A stretch of DNA of 64,000 nucleotides from Tridacna crocea (taxonomy: Eukaryota; Mollusca; Bivalvia; Cardiida; Cardiidae): contig OX031060.1 in assembly GCA_943736015.1 (NCBI GenBank), positions 3,616,001 to 3,680,000 of the forward strand, read 5' to 3'. Within the stretch, counting starts at the first letter, position 1. The number at the start of each line of letters is the position of its first letter. The notes under the pieces are model-generated. The model saw only the letters and a list, made by a program, of their open reading frames with translations, was not told where the DNA came from and did no database searches. Position numbers and translations under genes: made by a program. Positions 31,843-41,890 of this stretch are shown here, piece by piece.

Positions 31843-31969
31843 ATGGGGACAGAAACTAACAAAGACGAGCGTAATACACCGGAATATCTTGCACAGTTAC
31901 TAAAAGACAAGAAACAAATACAAGCATTTCCTAATGTTTTTGTTCATTTGGAAAAACTTTTAGACGAAG
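31843..31969 (+). CDS. QKI/how: Quaking/HOW STAR protein, first coding exon (partial)
   Basis: This exon encodes 42 residues plus one base. After a short acidic/polar N-terminus (residues 1-12) come TPEYLAQLLKDKKQIQAFPN and VFVHLEKLLDE. That matches the QUA1 homodimerisation helix-turn-helix of QKI and Drosophila HOW, which share the TPDYL-QLL-DK--L---PN-F-H-ERLLDE pattern. STAR proteins bind ACUAAY-type RNA elements and control splicing, stability and translation, and QUA1 makes the dimer. The start is supported by an in-frame TAG at 31810-31812 and an AAAATGG context. The exon ends at a GTAAGT donor in phase 1, the boundary expected from QKI (LLDE|E). Without splicing the frame runs to 32031 with unrelated residues. 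QUA2/KH exons were not found, so they lie beyond the window or were missed. Confidence 0.88.
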
Positions 31970-31975
31970 GTAAGT
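31970..31975 (+). other. 5' splice donor of QKI-like exon
   Basis: GAAG|GTAAGT is a near-consensus donor immediately after the LLDE codons. Confidence 0.85.
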
Positions 31976-32805
31976 TTTCATTGAAATATACCTTGATTAT
32001 TCCGAGCGTTTTGTTATCACAGATGAAGTAGTTTGAAACCACAAGAATGTTTATGATGTAAAAGAGTTTGACAATGAATATTTGATAAGTGGAAGTAACT
32101 TTAAAAACTTTTTATATACTGCAAGACCCTTTCGCACGTAAACTTTCAATCAGTCGATGCCAAATTGAGAACGGGCACCTGCTTGTAACGTGTAGATGTA
32201 TACTTTACAACGACTTCATATTTGACCACGCAAAAAAAGCAATGAAAAGAATTATTTTACCAACATCGCGTTAATTAATCATGAAATTGTTTCATTTAGT
32301 TTTATTTCTGGATAGGGTAAAGGAATATAATTTACGAATTAAACGCAAGCATTGAACAGTTACCGCTAAATATAGGTAGCCATTTTGGAGGGTTAGTGTT
32401 TTCGCTACCAAGACAAATCCACTCCCGACATCTTTCGTCCTAAATCAAATTTGTTGTCGGAGAAACTGAATGGACAGACACCAAAGTTGAATTTCCCTCC
32501 TGATTTCGTCACCCACTTAAATGACTATTTACTTCGACATTCTGATAATATTTTGAGCTGTCATTGGTCAGAGGTTTATGTTAAAAGATAAGAAGTAATG
32601 TGTGCAAATAGTAAATCTTAGGCTTACTTGCTATGAATTATTTAGTTGATTTTTTTTTTAAAGTTTATCAAGAAAAACTATAGAAAAAGCATTTATTGCC
32701 TTTCTTTTGAGCAGATATGATTTTTACTTTGCAATTGATTCATTATGTTCAAAATTAGATGTTCACTGTGATCCTACGTTGTATTGACATTGAAAAAGAA
32801 GACGT
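31976..32805 (+). other. Start of presumed intron 1
   Basis: No A, B, C or D copy occurs here, unlike the rest of the intron. No exon was recognised. Confidence 0.5.
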
Positions 32806-33032
32806 TTAACACTTTACCCCGTAAGGCATTTCTATGACATCCCTTATTGACCCTAAATGACAGGAAGGATGAAGCTGTTTCTTATGTATAAATGACACCT
32901 TGATAGCATAGAAAACATTGTATCAAAAGGTGAAATTGCTTGTCATGAGCAATTTCACCTTTTGCCACAATGTTTTCCAAACGCTCCTACAAGCAATGTG
33001 TAGAAATGAGTATCTATGGAGTAAAGGGTTAA
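32806..33032 (-). mobile_element. Family B MITE
   Basis: TTAACACTTTACCCCGTAAG to GGAGTAAAGGGTTAA. One arm has CATTGTATCAAAAGG against CCTTTTGCCACAATG (not mirrored). Confidence 0.85.
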
Positions 33033-33100
33033 AGATGGGGAAAAAGGAAGAAAAAGCACTTCTCATAATTGTGTGATTCAAAGAAAGAATGCATAGGGCA

Positions 33101-33324
33101 TTAATTCACTACCACACAATCCCGATTTTAAAGATTAGAAAGAATCCTTTTTATAATATTGTGGAAAAAGGAGAAGATGCTGGTAACAAGCATTTTTACC
33201 TTTTCCCACATGTTCTCTACTGTATCAACGACAAATTCCATCATTTGAGCTATATTTCAATTATCTTCTGCAAATGCTTTCAATTTGGACAAGTCTATTA
33301 TTTGCTTATGTGTAAAAGAGTTAA
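33101..33324 (+). mobile_element. Family A MITE
   Basis: TTAATTCACTACCACACAAT to GTAAAAGAGTTAA, moderately diverged stem. Confidence 0.82.
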
Positions 33325-33543
33325 CCCTTTACTACACTATCCCTAGTTTCCACGACCTTGTAAGAGACTTTCGAAAACATTGTTGGAAAAGGAGAAAATG
33401 CTGGTTACCAGCATTTTCTCCTTATAACACAATGTTTTCCTCTGTAGCAAAGAAGTCATCAATTGGGCTATATTTAATATTATGTTCTGCAAATTTAGTA
33501 AATTCCATTTAGTAAATTCCAAACTTTTTTGTCAGGTGGTTAA
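33321..33543 (+). mobile_element. Family A MITE
   Basis: Shares TTAA 33321-33324 with its neighbour. Contains a short duplication AGTAAATTCC twice near the right end. Confidence 0.8.
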
Positions 33544-33748
33544 GTGTTTATCATCATGTAAGTGAGCTGCACAATATTTGTTGTCATTCTCACATGGATT
33601 TGTTGCAGCCACAAATTATGGAATATGTCCTTGATAGAATAGAAAGCATTGTGGAAAAAGGAGAAAATGCTGGTTACCAGCAATTTCTCTTTTTCCTAAA
33701 ATGTTTTCTTTGGGGTTGTCAAAAGTCGGATTGTGAGGTAAAGGGTGT
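33540..33748 (-). mobile_element. Family A MITE, decayed left part
   Basis: Recognisable from GAATAGAAAGCATTGTGG through the stem to GTGAGGTAAAGGGTG. Confidence 0.6.
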
Positions 33749-33845
33749 ACCAAAATTTCAATGATCATAGAATAATCAGGGTTCAAGGGAAATGGCCTCT
33801 TGAAAAAAAAAAAAGACAAAGATGGTATTAACAAGCAATATCCCA

Positions 33846-34041
33846 GGGCCCTTATTCACCAACCATTCTTAAGAATGTATTTTGTCTTATTCTCCAGAAT
33901 TTTGGACATTTGTAAGAAACACAACTTCCGATTGGCTAAACCATTTGGTGAACCAATCAGAAGTTGTGTTAGTTACAAATTCAGAAAACCTTGGAGAATA
34001 AGACAAAGAATATTCTCAAGAATGGTTGGTGAATACATGCC
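33846..34041. mobile_element. Family D palindromic element
   Basis: GGGCCCTTATTCACCAACC to GGTTGGTGAATAC. The centre GGCTAAACCATTTGGTGAACC has lost perfect pairing. Confidence 0.8.
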
Positions 34042-34064
34042 TAGGATGTCTTTGATTTTTTTCT

Positions 34065-34192
34065 TTAACTTTTTACCACACAATCCCAAGTTGTAACTAC
34101 TTCAAAGAAGTATTTGAAAACATTGTGGGAGAAAGAGAAAATGCTTTCAACTTGGACATGGCTAAAATTTTGTAAGTTGGAAAAACAGTTAA
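34065..34192 (+). mobile_element. Family A MITE, internally deleted
   Basis: TTAA both ends, 128 bp. The left arm (GAGAAAATGC) jumps directly to TTTCAACTTGGACATGG, as if the two GCTTTC/ATGC words recombined. Confidence 0.8.
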
Positions 34193-34393
34193 CTCTTTAC
34201 CACACAATCCCAACTTTAACAACCCTCAGAAAGAAAGCCTTTGTAAACATTGCTGGTAAACAGCATTTTCTCCTTTTCCCACAATGTTTTCTACCCTTCA
34301 CAAAACAAATTTCAAATTTTCAGTCACTTTTATTTTGTCGTCTGCAAATGCTTTCAATTTGGACAAGCCTAAAATTTGGTAAGAGTAAAGGCT
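34189..34393 (+). mobile_element. Family A MITE, left arm shortened
   Basis: Shares TTAA with the deleted copy. The left arm has lost GTGGGAAAAGGAGAAAAT while the right arm is intact. Confidence 0.78.
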
Positions 34394-34500
34394 GAAATGT
34401 CTCAGCAGAGCAGGCAATGTAGAGTTACAGATCAGACTGTACTTAAATTGGGTAAATTCTGATCTTGAAATATGTTTGCTGCTATATAAAACAAGTACAG
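34394..34500 (+). repeat. Family C remnant
   Basis: GCAATGTAGAGTTACAGATC AGACTGTAC, then AATTCTGATCTTGAAATATG. Confidence 0.45.
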
Positions 34501-34602
34501 TTGTAGCAGTTACTCAAAGGGCAAAAACATGAGTAAGAAAGAAAATTATTTATTCAGTAAATAGTGAACAAGCAATTGATTTTGTTTGAAATCTGTTTGC
34601 AG

Positions 34603-34718
34603 AAAATCCGGTCTTCAAACACGACGCTCCAAAACATAATTACTGGTTATGTCAACATGGTAGCCATGAATTGATACAATCATGTGTCGAAAAAAAATGT
34701 TTAACTTGTGTTCTGTAG
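34603..34718 (+). other. Candidate alternative exon (weak)
   Basis: A pyrimidine-leaning ATCTGTTTGCAG precedes a stretch that, spliced to the phase-1 QKI donor, restores E and stays open for 37 codons (NPVFKHDAPKHNYWLCQ start) to TAG 34716-34718. It is not homologous to QUA2/KH. A coincidental frame is the main alternative. Confidence 0.15.
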
Positions 34719-34842
34719 TACTGTTGAAAGGTATTGAGCATTTCAAGATTTTGACCTGTTTGAACATAAGCATTTAGTGGGCAACAAGATCAGCATATTA
34801 GAATTTTTCCTGAAGAACATCACCATTTTCTCGTATGGAATT

Positions 34843-35074
34843 TTAACGCTTTACTCCATAGATACTCATTTCTATGCATTGCTTGTGGGAGCCTTTGGAA
34901 AAAATTGTGGCAAAAGGTGAAATTGCTTGTGACGAGCAATTTTGACACCTTTTGTCACAATGTTTTCTGTGGTATCAAAAGTTGTCATATACACATAAGA
35001 AACGGCTTCATCCTTGCTGTTATTTAGGGTGAATTAGAGATACCATAGAAATGCCTTACGGGGTAAAGGGTTAA
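34843..35074 (+). mobile_element. Family B MITE
   Basis: TTAACGCTTTACTCCATAGA to GGGGTAAAGGGTTAA. The right arm has a small insertion (CAATTTTGACACC). Confidence 0.87.
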
Positions 35075-35179
35075 GGCTTTTTAGCACACTGACTCAAGAC
35101 TTTGCCACACAGCAAAAATGTAAATTTTTGCCAACAATTTAAAGTTGGCTAATATTTGAATTTGTCTTCCACATCAGAA

Positions 35180-35360
35180 CTCAAGATAGGAAGTGCTTTT
35201 GATTTCAAAATTGAAAATATTCATTATTTAGTACTAAACCCTGTGTTGTGGGTACTCATTAAAATTGTTTCAACCAGACAATTTTAATGAGTATCCACAA
35301 CATAGGGTTTTGAAGAGAAACAATGACATTAGAATACCTTTACTGACTTCTTATCTGGAG
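35180..35360. mobile_element. Family H palindromic element
   Basis: CTCAAGATAGGAAGTG to CTTATCTGGAG ends. The central palindrome is GTTGTGGGTACTCATTAAAA with its complement. Confidence 0.75.
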
Positions 35361-35389
35361 CTCTGTTTCACCTGGTAGAAAAGATCACA

Positions 35390-35493
35390 TGGATAGAAGA
35401 AAAGTTTGATCATCAGCATTTTTTCCTTTTCCTAAATGTTTTTAAAAGGCTTCTTGTCATGCATCATTGAAACCCAAGATTGCATAGAGTTAA
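35390..35493 (-). repeat. Family A right half
   Basis: ATCATCAGCATTTTTTCC, TTTTTAAAAGGCTTC and ATAGAGTTAA. Confidence 0.6.
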
Positions 35494-35712
35494 CCTTTTA
35501 CCACACAACGCATTTTAGATCAGTCCGACTTAAAAGCATTTGCAGATGACAGTTTCAGTGTGGCTCATATCAAATGGTTTTTCTGATATGGTGGAAAACA
35601 TAGTGGGAAAAGGAGAAAATGCCAGTAACCAGTTTAAAAGCTTTTGAAAACATTTTGAGAAAAATTCTTTCTCAGGGTTGTTAAAATTTGGGATTGTGTG
35701 GTAAAGGGTTAA
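35490..35712 (-). mobile_element. Family A MITE
   Basis: TTAA both ends. The stem is rearranged: the right arm is replaced by a partial repeat of AAAGCTTTTGAAAACATTTT. Confidence 0.78.
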
Positions 35713-35820
35713 CCATTGCTCATAATATTCTATCCTATCAAAGATAATCATCATTTGGGTTACATTTCATTTTTTATCAGCAAATGCACATGTTCAATTC
35801 GATGGAATCCAAAATGTTGG
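35709..35820 (+). repeat. Family A right half
   Basis: CTATCAAAGATAATCATCAT, TTTTATCAGCAAATGC, AAAATGTTGG. Confidence 0.5.
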
Positions 35821-36144
35821 AGGAGTAGTGGAGGGCTAAAATTTGTTTGCCCATAAATTTCTCTAGTAAGAAATTAGGCAAAAACAAGTCAAATGTAGGC
35901 CCTCAAAAATTTTCGCCACAAGTCCTGGGTTTACTTTTTGGATCAGTGTGTTAGAAGGCTCAATGAATGGTGGGATTACCATGTTGCTGTTGTTACATTG
36001 TAACCTGCGGAGAAAATAGAATAGACTTTAATAGGTCATTTGTTAAACCTAGTTCAATATTTTGATCGCCTTTAGAAAGGGTGGGCACTCAGTCATATTC
36101 ATATCATGCACTGACTTGTGAAACTCCAGGGGTGTTAATATTTC

Positions 36145-36325
36145 ACCCTTTCCCAGAGGACAAAAATTTTAGACTGACGACAAAATGAATACGACTCAAA
36201 CATTGAAATATGTTTTGGGAAGTTAGAAAAGGGCAAAAATCTGGTTACCACCATTTTATCCTTTTCTCACCATGTTTTCAAAAGCCTTCTTGACGATCAT
36301 TGATATACAGGGGTGGTAAAATATA
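36145..36325 (-). repeat. Family A MITE, decayed
   Basis: CACCCTTTCCCAGAGGAC, ACCACCATTTTATCC stem, GGGGTGGTAAAAT end. Confidence 0.6.
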
Positions 36326-36354
36326 TTGCTTCAGTAAGCACAAGTTATGGCACT

Positions 36355-36425
36355 TGTGCACAGCCAAGATTAAAATCTGACTGTCACTGAATACACAGTC
36401 TGATCTTAAGTCTACTCTGTCTTAT
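36355..36425. repeat. Family C core, decayed
   Basis: AAATCTGACTGTCACTGAAT facing ACAGTCTGATCTTAAGTC. Confidence 0.5.
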
Positions 36426-36426
36426 T

Positions 36427-36655
36427 TTTACTCTTTACCACACGACAAAATTTTAGACTGGTTCAAATTGAAAGCACTTGCAGATGACAAAATAAAGGTG
36501 ACTGAAAAATTGAAATTTGTTCTGGGAAGGGTAGAAAACACTGTGGGAAAAGGAGAAAATGCTGGTTACCAGCATTTTCTCCTTTTCCTACAGTGTTTTC
36601 AAAAAGCTTCTTTCTCAGGGGCATCAAAAGTAGGGATTGTGTGGTAATGGGTTAA
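36427..36655 (-). mobile_element. Family A MITE, subfamily c
   Basis: CTCTTTACCACACGAC to GGTAATGGGTTAA. Both arms carry the CACTG/CAGTG mirrored change. Confidence 0.85.
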
Positions 36656-36759
36656 GATGTAGAATTATCAGAATAAAATTGAAATTTCATTATTTTGGCC
36701 GTTTTTTTTTTCCAGGAAAGGCCTTTTTCTATATACTCAAGAATGTAAAGGTTTTACCA

Positions 36760-36945
36760 GAATGATGTTCTCTGGTGGCTGATTATTGTTTTGACAATGA
36801 TCATGTGGGAAAGCAGCAAAGGGCATGGGAAGAGTATTAGGCAAAGGACCAGTAAAAGAAGTTGCAGGAAAAAGCATGGATAGGTGCTTTGGCTGCTAGG
36901 ATATAATTGGAATAATGTTGAAAGTAGCATAAAATACCATGCAAA
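36760..36945 (+). mobile_element. V-type SINE 3' part
   Basis: AATGATCATGTGGGAAAGCA, GCATGGGAAGAGTATTAGGC, GGATATAATTGGAATAATG. Confidence 0.65.
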
Positions 36946-37025
36946 GATACAAATCTGTACCTGGAGATAAACTTGTTGGCATGAAGAGCATCTGCTGATG
37001 ACAAAAAAGATTTAATGCAAAGTGT

Positions 37026-37254
37026 TTAACCCTTTCCCAAACCATTCCTGGTTTTTACGACCCTGAGATGAAAGCCTTTTGAAAATATTGTGGGAAAAGG
37101 AGAAAATGCTGGTAACCAGCATTTTCTCCTGTTCCCACAATGTTTTCTACCCTGCTGGAAACAAATGTTAATTTTTGAGTTACATGTATTTTGTCGTCTG
37201 CAAGTGCTTTCAATTTGGACCAGTCAAAAATTTTCTCCTTTGGTAAAGAATTAA
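37026..37254 (+). mobile_element. Family A MITE
   Basis: TTAACCCTTTCCCAAACC to TTTGGTAAAGAATTAA. Stem near perfect. Confidence 0.88.
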
Positions 37255-37404
37255 AATGGTGGAGCTTGTCTGCATAAGAGTACAAAACATTGTGGGACTA
37301 GGAGAAAATGCTGGTAGCCAGCATTTTCTCCCTTTCCCACTATGTTTTTCAAAAACATTTTTCTTCAGGGTTGTTATATTTTGAATAGTGAAGTAAAGGG
37401 TTGC
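37255..37404 (-). repeat. Family A, left third missing
   Basis: GAGTACAAAACATTGTGGG, stem with GGTAGCC centre, GAAGTAAAGGGTT. Confidence 0.7.
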
Positions 37405-37575
37405 TTCTTTTTTTCCAATAGAGTAGATCAAATGTAAGAGGATTAAAAATGTATTAACTTTTCATAAAAGGGGAGAGGACTGGAAAAGCTTTTGCTGCAG
37501 ATTTGATATACATTATGTTTGGGATAAAGTCGATCAAACTGCAATAAACATGATGGGAAGTTGTCAAATGTAGTT

Positions 37576-37695
37576 TTAACCCTTGGTTAGCCTTTTACAA
37601 CTAAAAAATAGGGATTTTGTGGACATTGTAGATCATGATCAGACTGCACAGGATGTGCAGTGTGATTGGTGATCTATACTTAACAGTCCACTTCT
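37576..37695 (+). mobile_element. Family C MITE, right part decayed
   Basis: TTAACCCTTGGTTAGCC start. Stem ACTGCACAGGATGTGCAGT with a new loop (AGGAT). Confidence 0.7.
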
Positions 37696-37900
37696 GTATT
37701 CTACATTTATTACAAAAACTGTTTCTCCATTTTGCACCGAAAGTATATCAGTGACCTTTGAAAAAATGTAAATAAATATTTAAAAGGGAAAAGTGTTGAC
37801 AAACTTTGTTGACTTTTCAGCAAACAAAGATCAAGATCATACTGCACAAACAAAGCTGAGACAGTAAGGGCTAACAGCATCCTAAAAATATGAAAAAGAA

Positions 37901-38128
37901 TTAACTCTTTACCACTCAATCCTGACTGTTAACGACCCTGAGAAAGAAAGCCTTTGAAAACATTGTTAGAAAATGAGAAATGCTGGTAACCAGCATTTTC
38001 TCCTTTTCCCACAATGTTTTCTACCCTTCACAAAACAAAATTCAAATTTTCAGTAACTTTTATTTTGTCGCCTGGAAATGCTTTCAATTTGGACAAGTCT
38101 AAAATTTTGTCATTTGGTAATGAGTTAA
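37901..38128 (+). mobile_element. Family A MITE
   Basis: TTAACTCTTTACCACTCAAT to GGTAATGAGTTAA. Left arm GTTAGAAAATGAGAAATGC. Confidence 0.85.
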
Positions 38129-38198
38129 GCTATGAAAAAGAATTAAGGGTTATTTCTGGATTTGAAATGTCTGCTGAGTTTATTCAGCATTCTATCAT

Positions 38199-38467
38199 TC
38201 AACTCTTTACCAAATGACACAATTTTAGATTAGTCCAAATTGAAAACCCATCATGAGCAGATGAAAAAATAAGTGTGACCCAAGCAGAAATCTGATTTTG
38301 GAAGACTAGAAAATATTGTGGGAAAAGTAGGAAATCCTCATTACCGGCATCTTAAAAAAGATCTGGTTACCTGCATTTTCTTTTATTCCTTGAATGTTTG
38401 TTGATTTATTAAAATCTTCCTTCGCAGGGTTGCTAAAACTCTGGCTAGTATGATGTGGGATTTTTAA
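38199..38467 (-). mobile_element. Family A MITE, expanded
   Basis: CTCTTTACCAAATGAC start. The stem is interrupted by ATCTTAAAAAAGATCTGG, and the overall length is about 270 bp. Confidence 0.65.
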
Positions 38468-38699
38468 CCCTTTGCCAAACATCATCATGAGCCCTGGTTT
38501 TTACGTGTCTGCAATATAAGTCTTTTGAAAACATTGTGGGAAAAGGAGAAATTGCTCATAACAAGCAATTTCTCCTTTTCCCACAGTGTTTTCTATCCTT
38601 GTGGAGAACTTTCAGTCATTTTCATCAAGTTTAGAATTGTCATCTGCAATCTCTTTCAGTTTGAAAGAGTCTAAAATTTGTCGTTTAGGAAAGAGTTAA
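38464..38699 (+). mobile_element. Family A MITE with B-like stem tip
   Basis: TTAA both ends. The stem is A-type outside (GTGGGAAAAGGAGAAA) but the tip reads GAAATTGCT/AGCAATTTC as in family B, mirrored in both arms. Confidence 0.82.
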
Positions 38700-38999
38700 A
38701 GTTGTTATTTTCCTAGACTTGTTTAATAAAATTTTCTGTCAAATGCCAAGTCATGTCAGGTCCTATATTTCTCATGTACATGATGTTTGTAATTTCTGCA
38801 TTTCCTCAAATATTTTTAAAAAAAAATGGCTGTACAAATTAAAAGGAACAAATTGACACTTATCACCAAGATTTATCAAACAACATTAAAGATTGAATTT
38901 AAAAAAAAAAAAGACAAACTTTGATTGTTACAATATTTCGAGTAGATTTCACCTAACATTTTTCCAGTTTTCTATATATGAGGAAAAAAAACAATTAAT

Positions 39000-39464
39000 T
39001 CCTACACTTTTCCACATATACTCAAGTTACTAATATGATCATGATGCAGAAGATTTTTGAAAACATTGTGGTCAAAGGAGAAAATGCTGGTGACCAGCTT
39101 TTTCTCCTTTTCCCACAATATTTTCTTTGTTCAACTCTTTACCACACAACCCGACTTTTAACGACCCTGAGGAAGAAGCCTTTTGAAAACATTGTGGGAA
39201 AAGGAGGAAATGCTGGTAACCAGCATTTTCTCCTTTTCCCACAATGCTTTCTACCCTTTCCAAATGAATTTTCAGTTTTTGATTCACATTATTTTGTAGT
39301 CTGCAAATGCTTTCAATTTGGACAAGCCTAAAGTTTTATCGTTTGGTAATGTGTTAAATGACTGGTTTCTATTTTTGAATCATGCTTATTTTCTTGTCTG
39401 TAAATGCTTTGACATTACACAAGTCATAAGAATTTTTTTTTCTTTTGTCTGGTAAGGAGTTATG
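39000..39464 (+). mobile_element. Family A MITE containing an A copy
   Basis: Left segment 39000-39133 and right segment 39354-39464 (TTTTTGAATCATGCTTATTT to CTGGTAAGGAGTTA) form one copy split by 39130-39357. Confidence 0.75.
39130..39357 (+). mobile_element. Family A MITE, nested
   Basis: Left end TCAACTCTTTACC (mutated TTAA), right end GGTAATGTGTTAA. Stem nearly perfect. Confidence 0.85.
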
Positions 39465-39573
39465 CTGTAGTTATTAGTATAATCCCAGTTTAGATTTTGT
39501 CAAGATCTGTTGGTAAATACCTCTGCCAAGTCACTTTGACCCATTCAACATTAGAGTAAATCAGGGCAGAAGA

Positions 39574-39783
39574 TTAAACCATTACCACGCAATCCCTACT
39601 TTTGACGACCCTTAGAAAGAAGCCATTAGAAAACATTGTAACCAGCATTTTCTCCTTTTCCCATGATGTTTTCTGCTCTTCACAAAACAAGTTTCAAATT
39701 TTGAGTGACTTTTATTTTGTCGTCAGCAAATGCTTTTGATTTGGACAAGCCTAAAATGATATTGTCATTTGGTAATGAGTTAA
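39574..39783 (+). mobile_element. Family A MITE, left arm deleted
   Basis: TTAAACCATTACCACGCAAT start. The stem lacks GTGGGAAAAGGAGAAAATGC on the left. Confidence 0.8.
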
Positions 39784-40014
39784 ACCTGTCCCAAAATTAG
39801 ACAAAATTTTAGTCTATAGTCCAAATTCAAAGCATTTACAGAAGACAAACTAAAACATGTCAGTGAAAGTTTTGAATTTGTTTTGGGAAGGGACAGGGTA
39901 GAAAACACTGTTATGGTAAAGAAGATGGCATTTTTCCCCTAGAACCCCAATGTTTTCTAATGTCTTCTCTTTTGAGGCAGTTATACAAGCCGGGATTGTA
40001 TTGTAAAGAATTAA
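39780..40014 (-). mobile_element. Family A MITE, diverged
   Basis: TTAA both ends, shared with both neighbours. The stem is eroded. Confidence 0.7.
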
Positions 40015-40450
40015 ACTGTTTCCTAACGAAAAATTTTAGATTGTTCCAAAGTGAGAGCATTCTTCAGGTGACAAATTCGAATGTGGTACAAATGAACTTG
40101 AATGTTTTGGTAGCGTAGAAAATATTGTAGGAAAAGGAGAAAATGGTGGTTAATAGCTTTTTCTCCTATTCAAGATTTAACCCTTTACCACACAATCCCT
40201 ACTTTTACCAACCCTGATAAAGAAGCCCTCTGAAAACATTGTGGTAAAGGAGAAAATGCAGCATTTTCTCCTTTTCCCACAATGTTTTCTACCCTTCCCA
40301 AAACAAATTTCGATTTTTGAGCACATTTATTTTGTCATCTGCAAATGCTTTCTTTTTGGACCAGTCTAAAATTTTGTTTGTAAAGAGTTAATGCTTTCAA
40401 AAAGCTAATCTTCCACAGGTTTATCGAAAAAAAAGACTGGTAAAGGGTTC
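40011..40450 (-). mobile_element. Family A MITE containing an A copy
   Basis: 40011-40180 plus 40388-40450 (GCTTTCAAAAAGCTAATC to GACTGGTAAAGGGTT) reconstruct one minus copy. Confidence 0.7.
40177..40391 (+). mobile_element. Family A MITE, nested
   Basis: TTAACCCTTTACCACAC to GTAAAGAGTTAA. The stem tip GCTGGTAACC is deleted, leaving GAAAATGCAGCATTTTC. Confidence 0.85.
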
Positions 40451-41040
40451 ACTTAAGAATATTGCATAAATCATTTGTACTCTTTCATTTTTTTTTCTCA
40501 ATCCATTTTTACTACTTTTTAAGTAGACAACAGATTTTTTTGGGTTTGACCAAATACATGGATCCATGGCAATCGATATTTGACCAATCAGGTCATCACA
40601 TTTATTTTACCATATGTGCAGCCTTCTTTTCTTACTATTTCAGCTTCCAAATAAACGACATGAATATGAGAACTGTCACCATGATATGACTGAAATACTG
40701 TTGAAAGCGGGGTAAAACACCATTCAAACAAACCCAAATAAACAACAGACTTAACTGACATTCAAATTAGAATAAAGCGTGACAAAAGAAAAACTGTGTC
40801 GATGATACATGTGCTTTTACTTACAGAATATCATAACGCTATCAAAAAGTTTTATCTATGTTTTTTTTTTTGTCCAGATGTTTTCAATTACGTGATAACA
40901 AATTTACATATTATTGACTCTTAGAGCGCCAAATAACCTTCCATACATTTTTATCCTAGGTACACCACCAAGTTGTAATTTCAAGCATGCTTTTGTCAAC
41001 AGTGTTTCAGTAAAGTAAGACATTTTGGATCCAAGACCAT
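40451..41040. other. Mostly unassigned; SINE tail
   Basis: ATGACTGAAATACTGTTGAA AGCGG..TAAAACACC at about 40684-40745 is a plus-strand SINE terminus. The rest is unrecognised. Confidence 0.5.
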
Positions 41041-41076
41041 TACTCATATTCACCAACCATTCTTAAGAAAGTTAAC
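41041..41076. repeat. Family D left tip
   Basis: ATATTCACCAACCATTCTTA AGAAAG, cut by a family A fragment at TTAA. Confidence 0.6.
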
Positions 41077-41212
41077 CAGCATTTTCTCCTTTTCCCACAA
41101 TGTTTTCTATCCCTTCCAAATCAGATTTAAATTTTTCAGTAACATACTGTGCTGTCTGCAAATGCTTTCAATTTGGACTACTCCTTAAATATGTTGTTTG
41201 GTAAAGAGTTAA
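41073..41212 (+). repeat. Family A right half
   Basis: Begins TTAACCAGCATTTTCTCC, so the left half of the element is missing up to the stem centre. It ends GGTAAAGAGTTAA. Confidence 0.75.
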
Positions 41213-41705
41213 AAGGACCACCAGATAACCAAACAGTTATGGAATCCCATGCTGTGTCTTGGTAGATGTTACATTGTTCCAGTTTGTCCAGCTGATGGTA
41301 TCTCTTCAAACAAGATAATGGTTGCCAGGAGAACATGTCTTTTACATTTCCTTTTACATCGATGTCATTCATCACATCAGTCTGAGGCTTCCTCAGGTTC
41401 CAGATATCTATAGTTGGTTACCCTTTCGGGTATTGGATATTGGGTTCGCTGCAAAAATATAATTTCCCCCAAAACAGGTATGGCAGTCAAAAGCCCCTTC
41501 ACAATTTTACAAGGGCGGTCATTATCCCCTTCATCAAATTTTAAAGGCGGTCAAAAGCCCCTTTGCGATTTCGCAAGGGTGGTCATTATCCCCTTGATCC
41601 AATCTTTCGGGCGGACAACAGCCCCTTTACATGGGCTAGCGTTTCCCTTTGTGATTTCTAACGAAGAAATAAAATAATTTCAGTGTCGTACCTGTGCCTT
41701 GCATC

Positions 41706-41738
41706 CCTGCCTGCCCCCCCCCCCCCCCCCCCTTTTTT
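41706..41738. repeat. C/T homopolymer tract
   Basis: A run of about 20 C followed by T, inside the fold-back element. Confidence 0.9.
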
Positions 41739-41890
41739 TTTCTTGCTTGATGGTGATTTACTCATTAAAATTGTTTCCTGTCGGTCATATATGTATACTT
41801 TCAACATGTAAACGAGTGATCACTTTGTACCATAACAGATAATTATCTTAATCGGTCCTCAGTTTATCTGATTCATTTCAATAGATGTTG

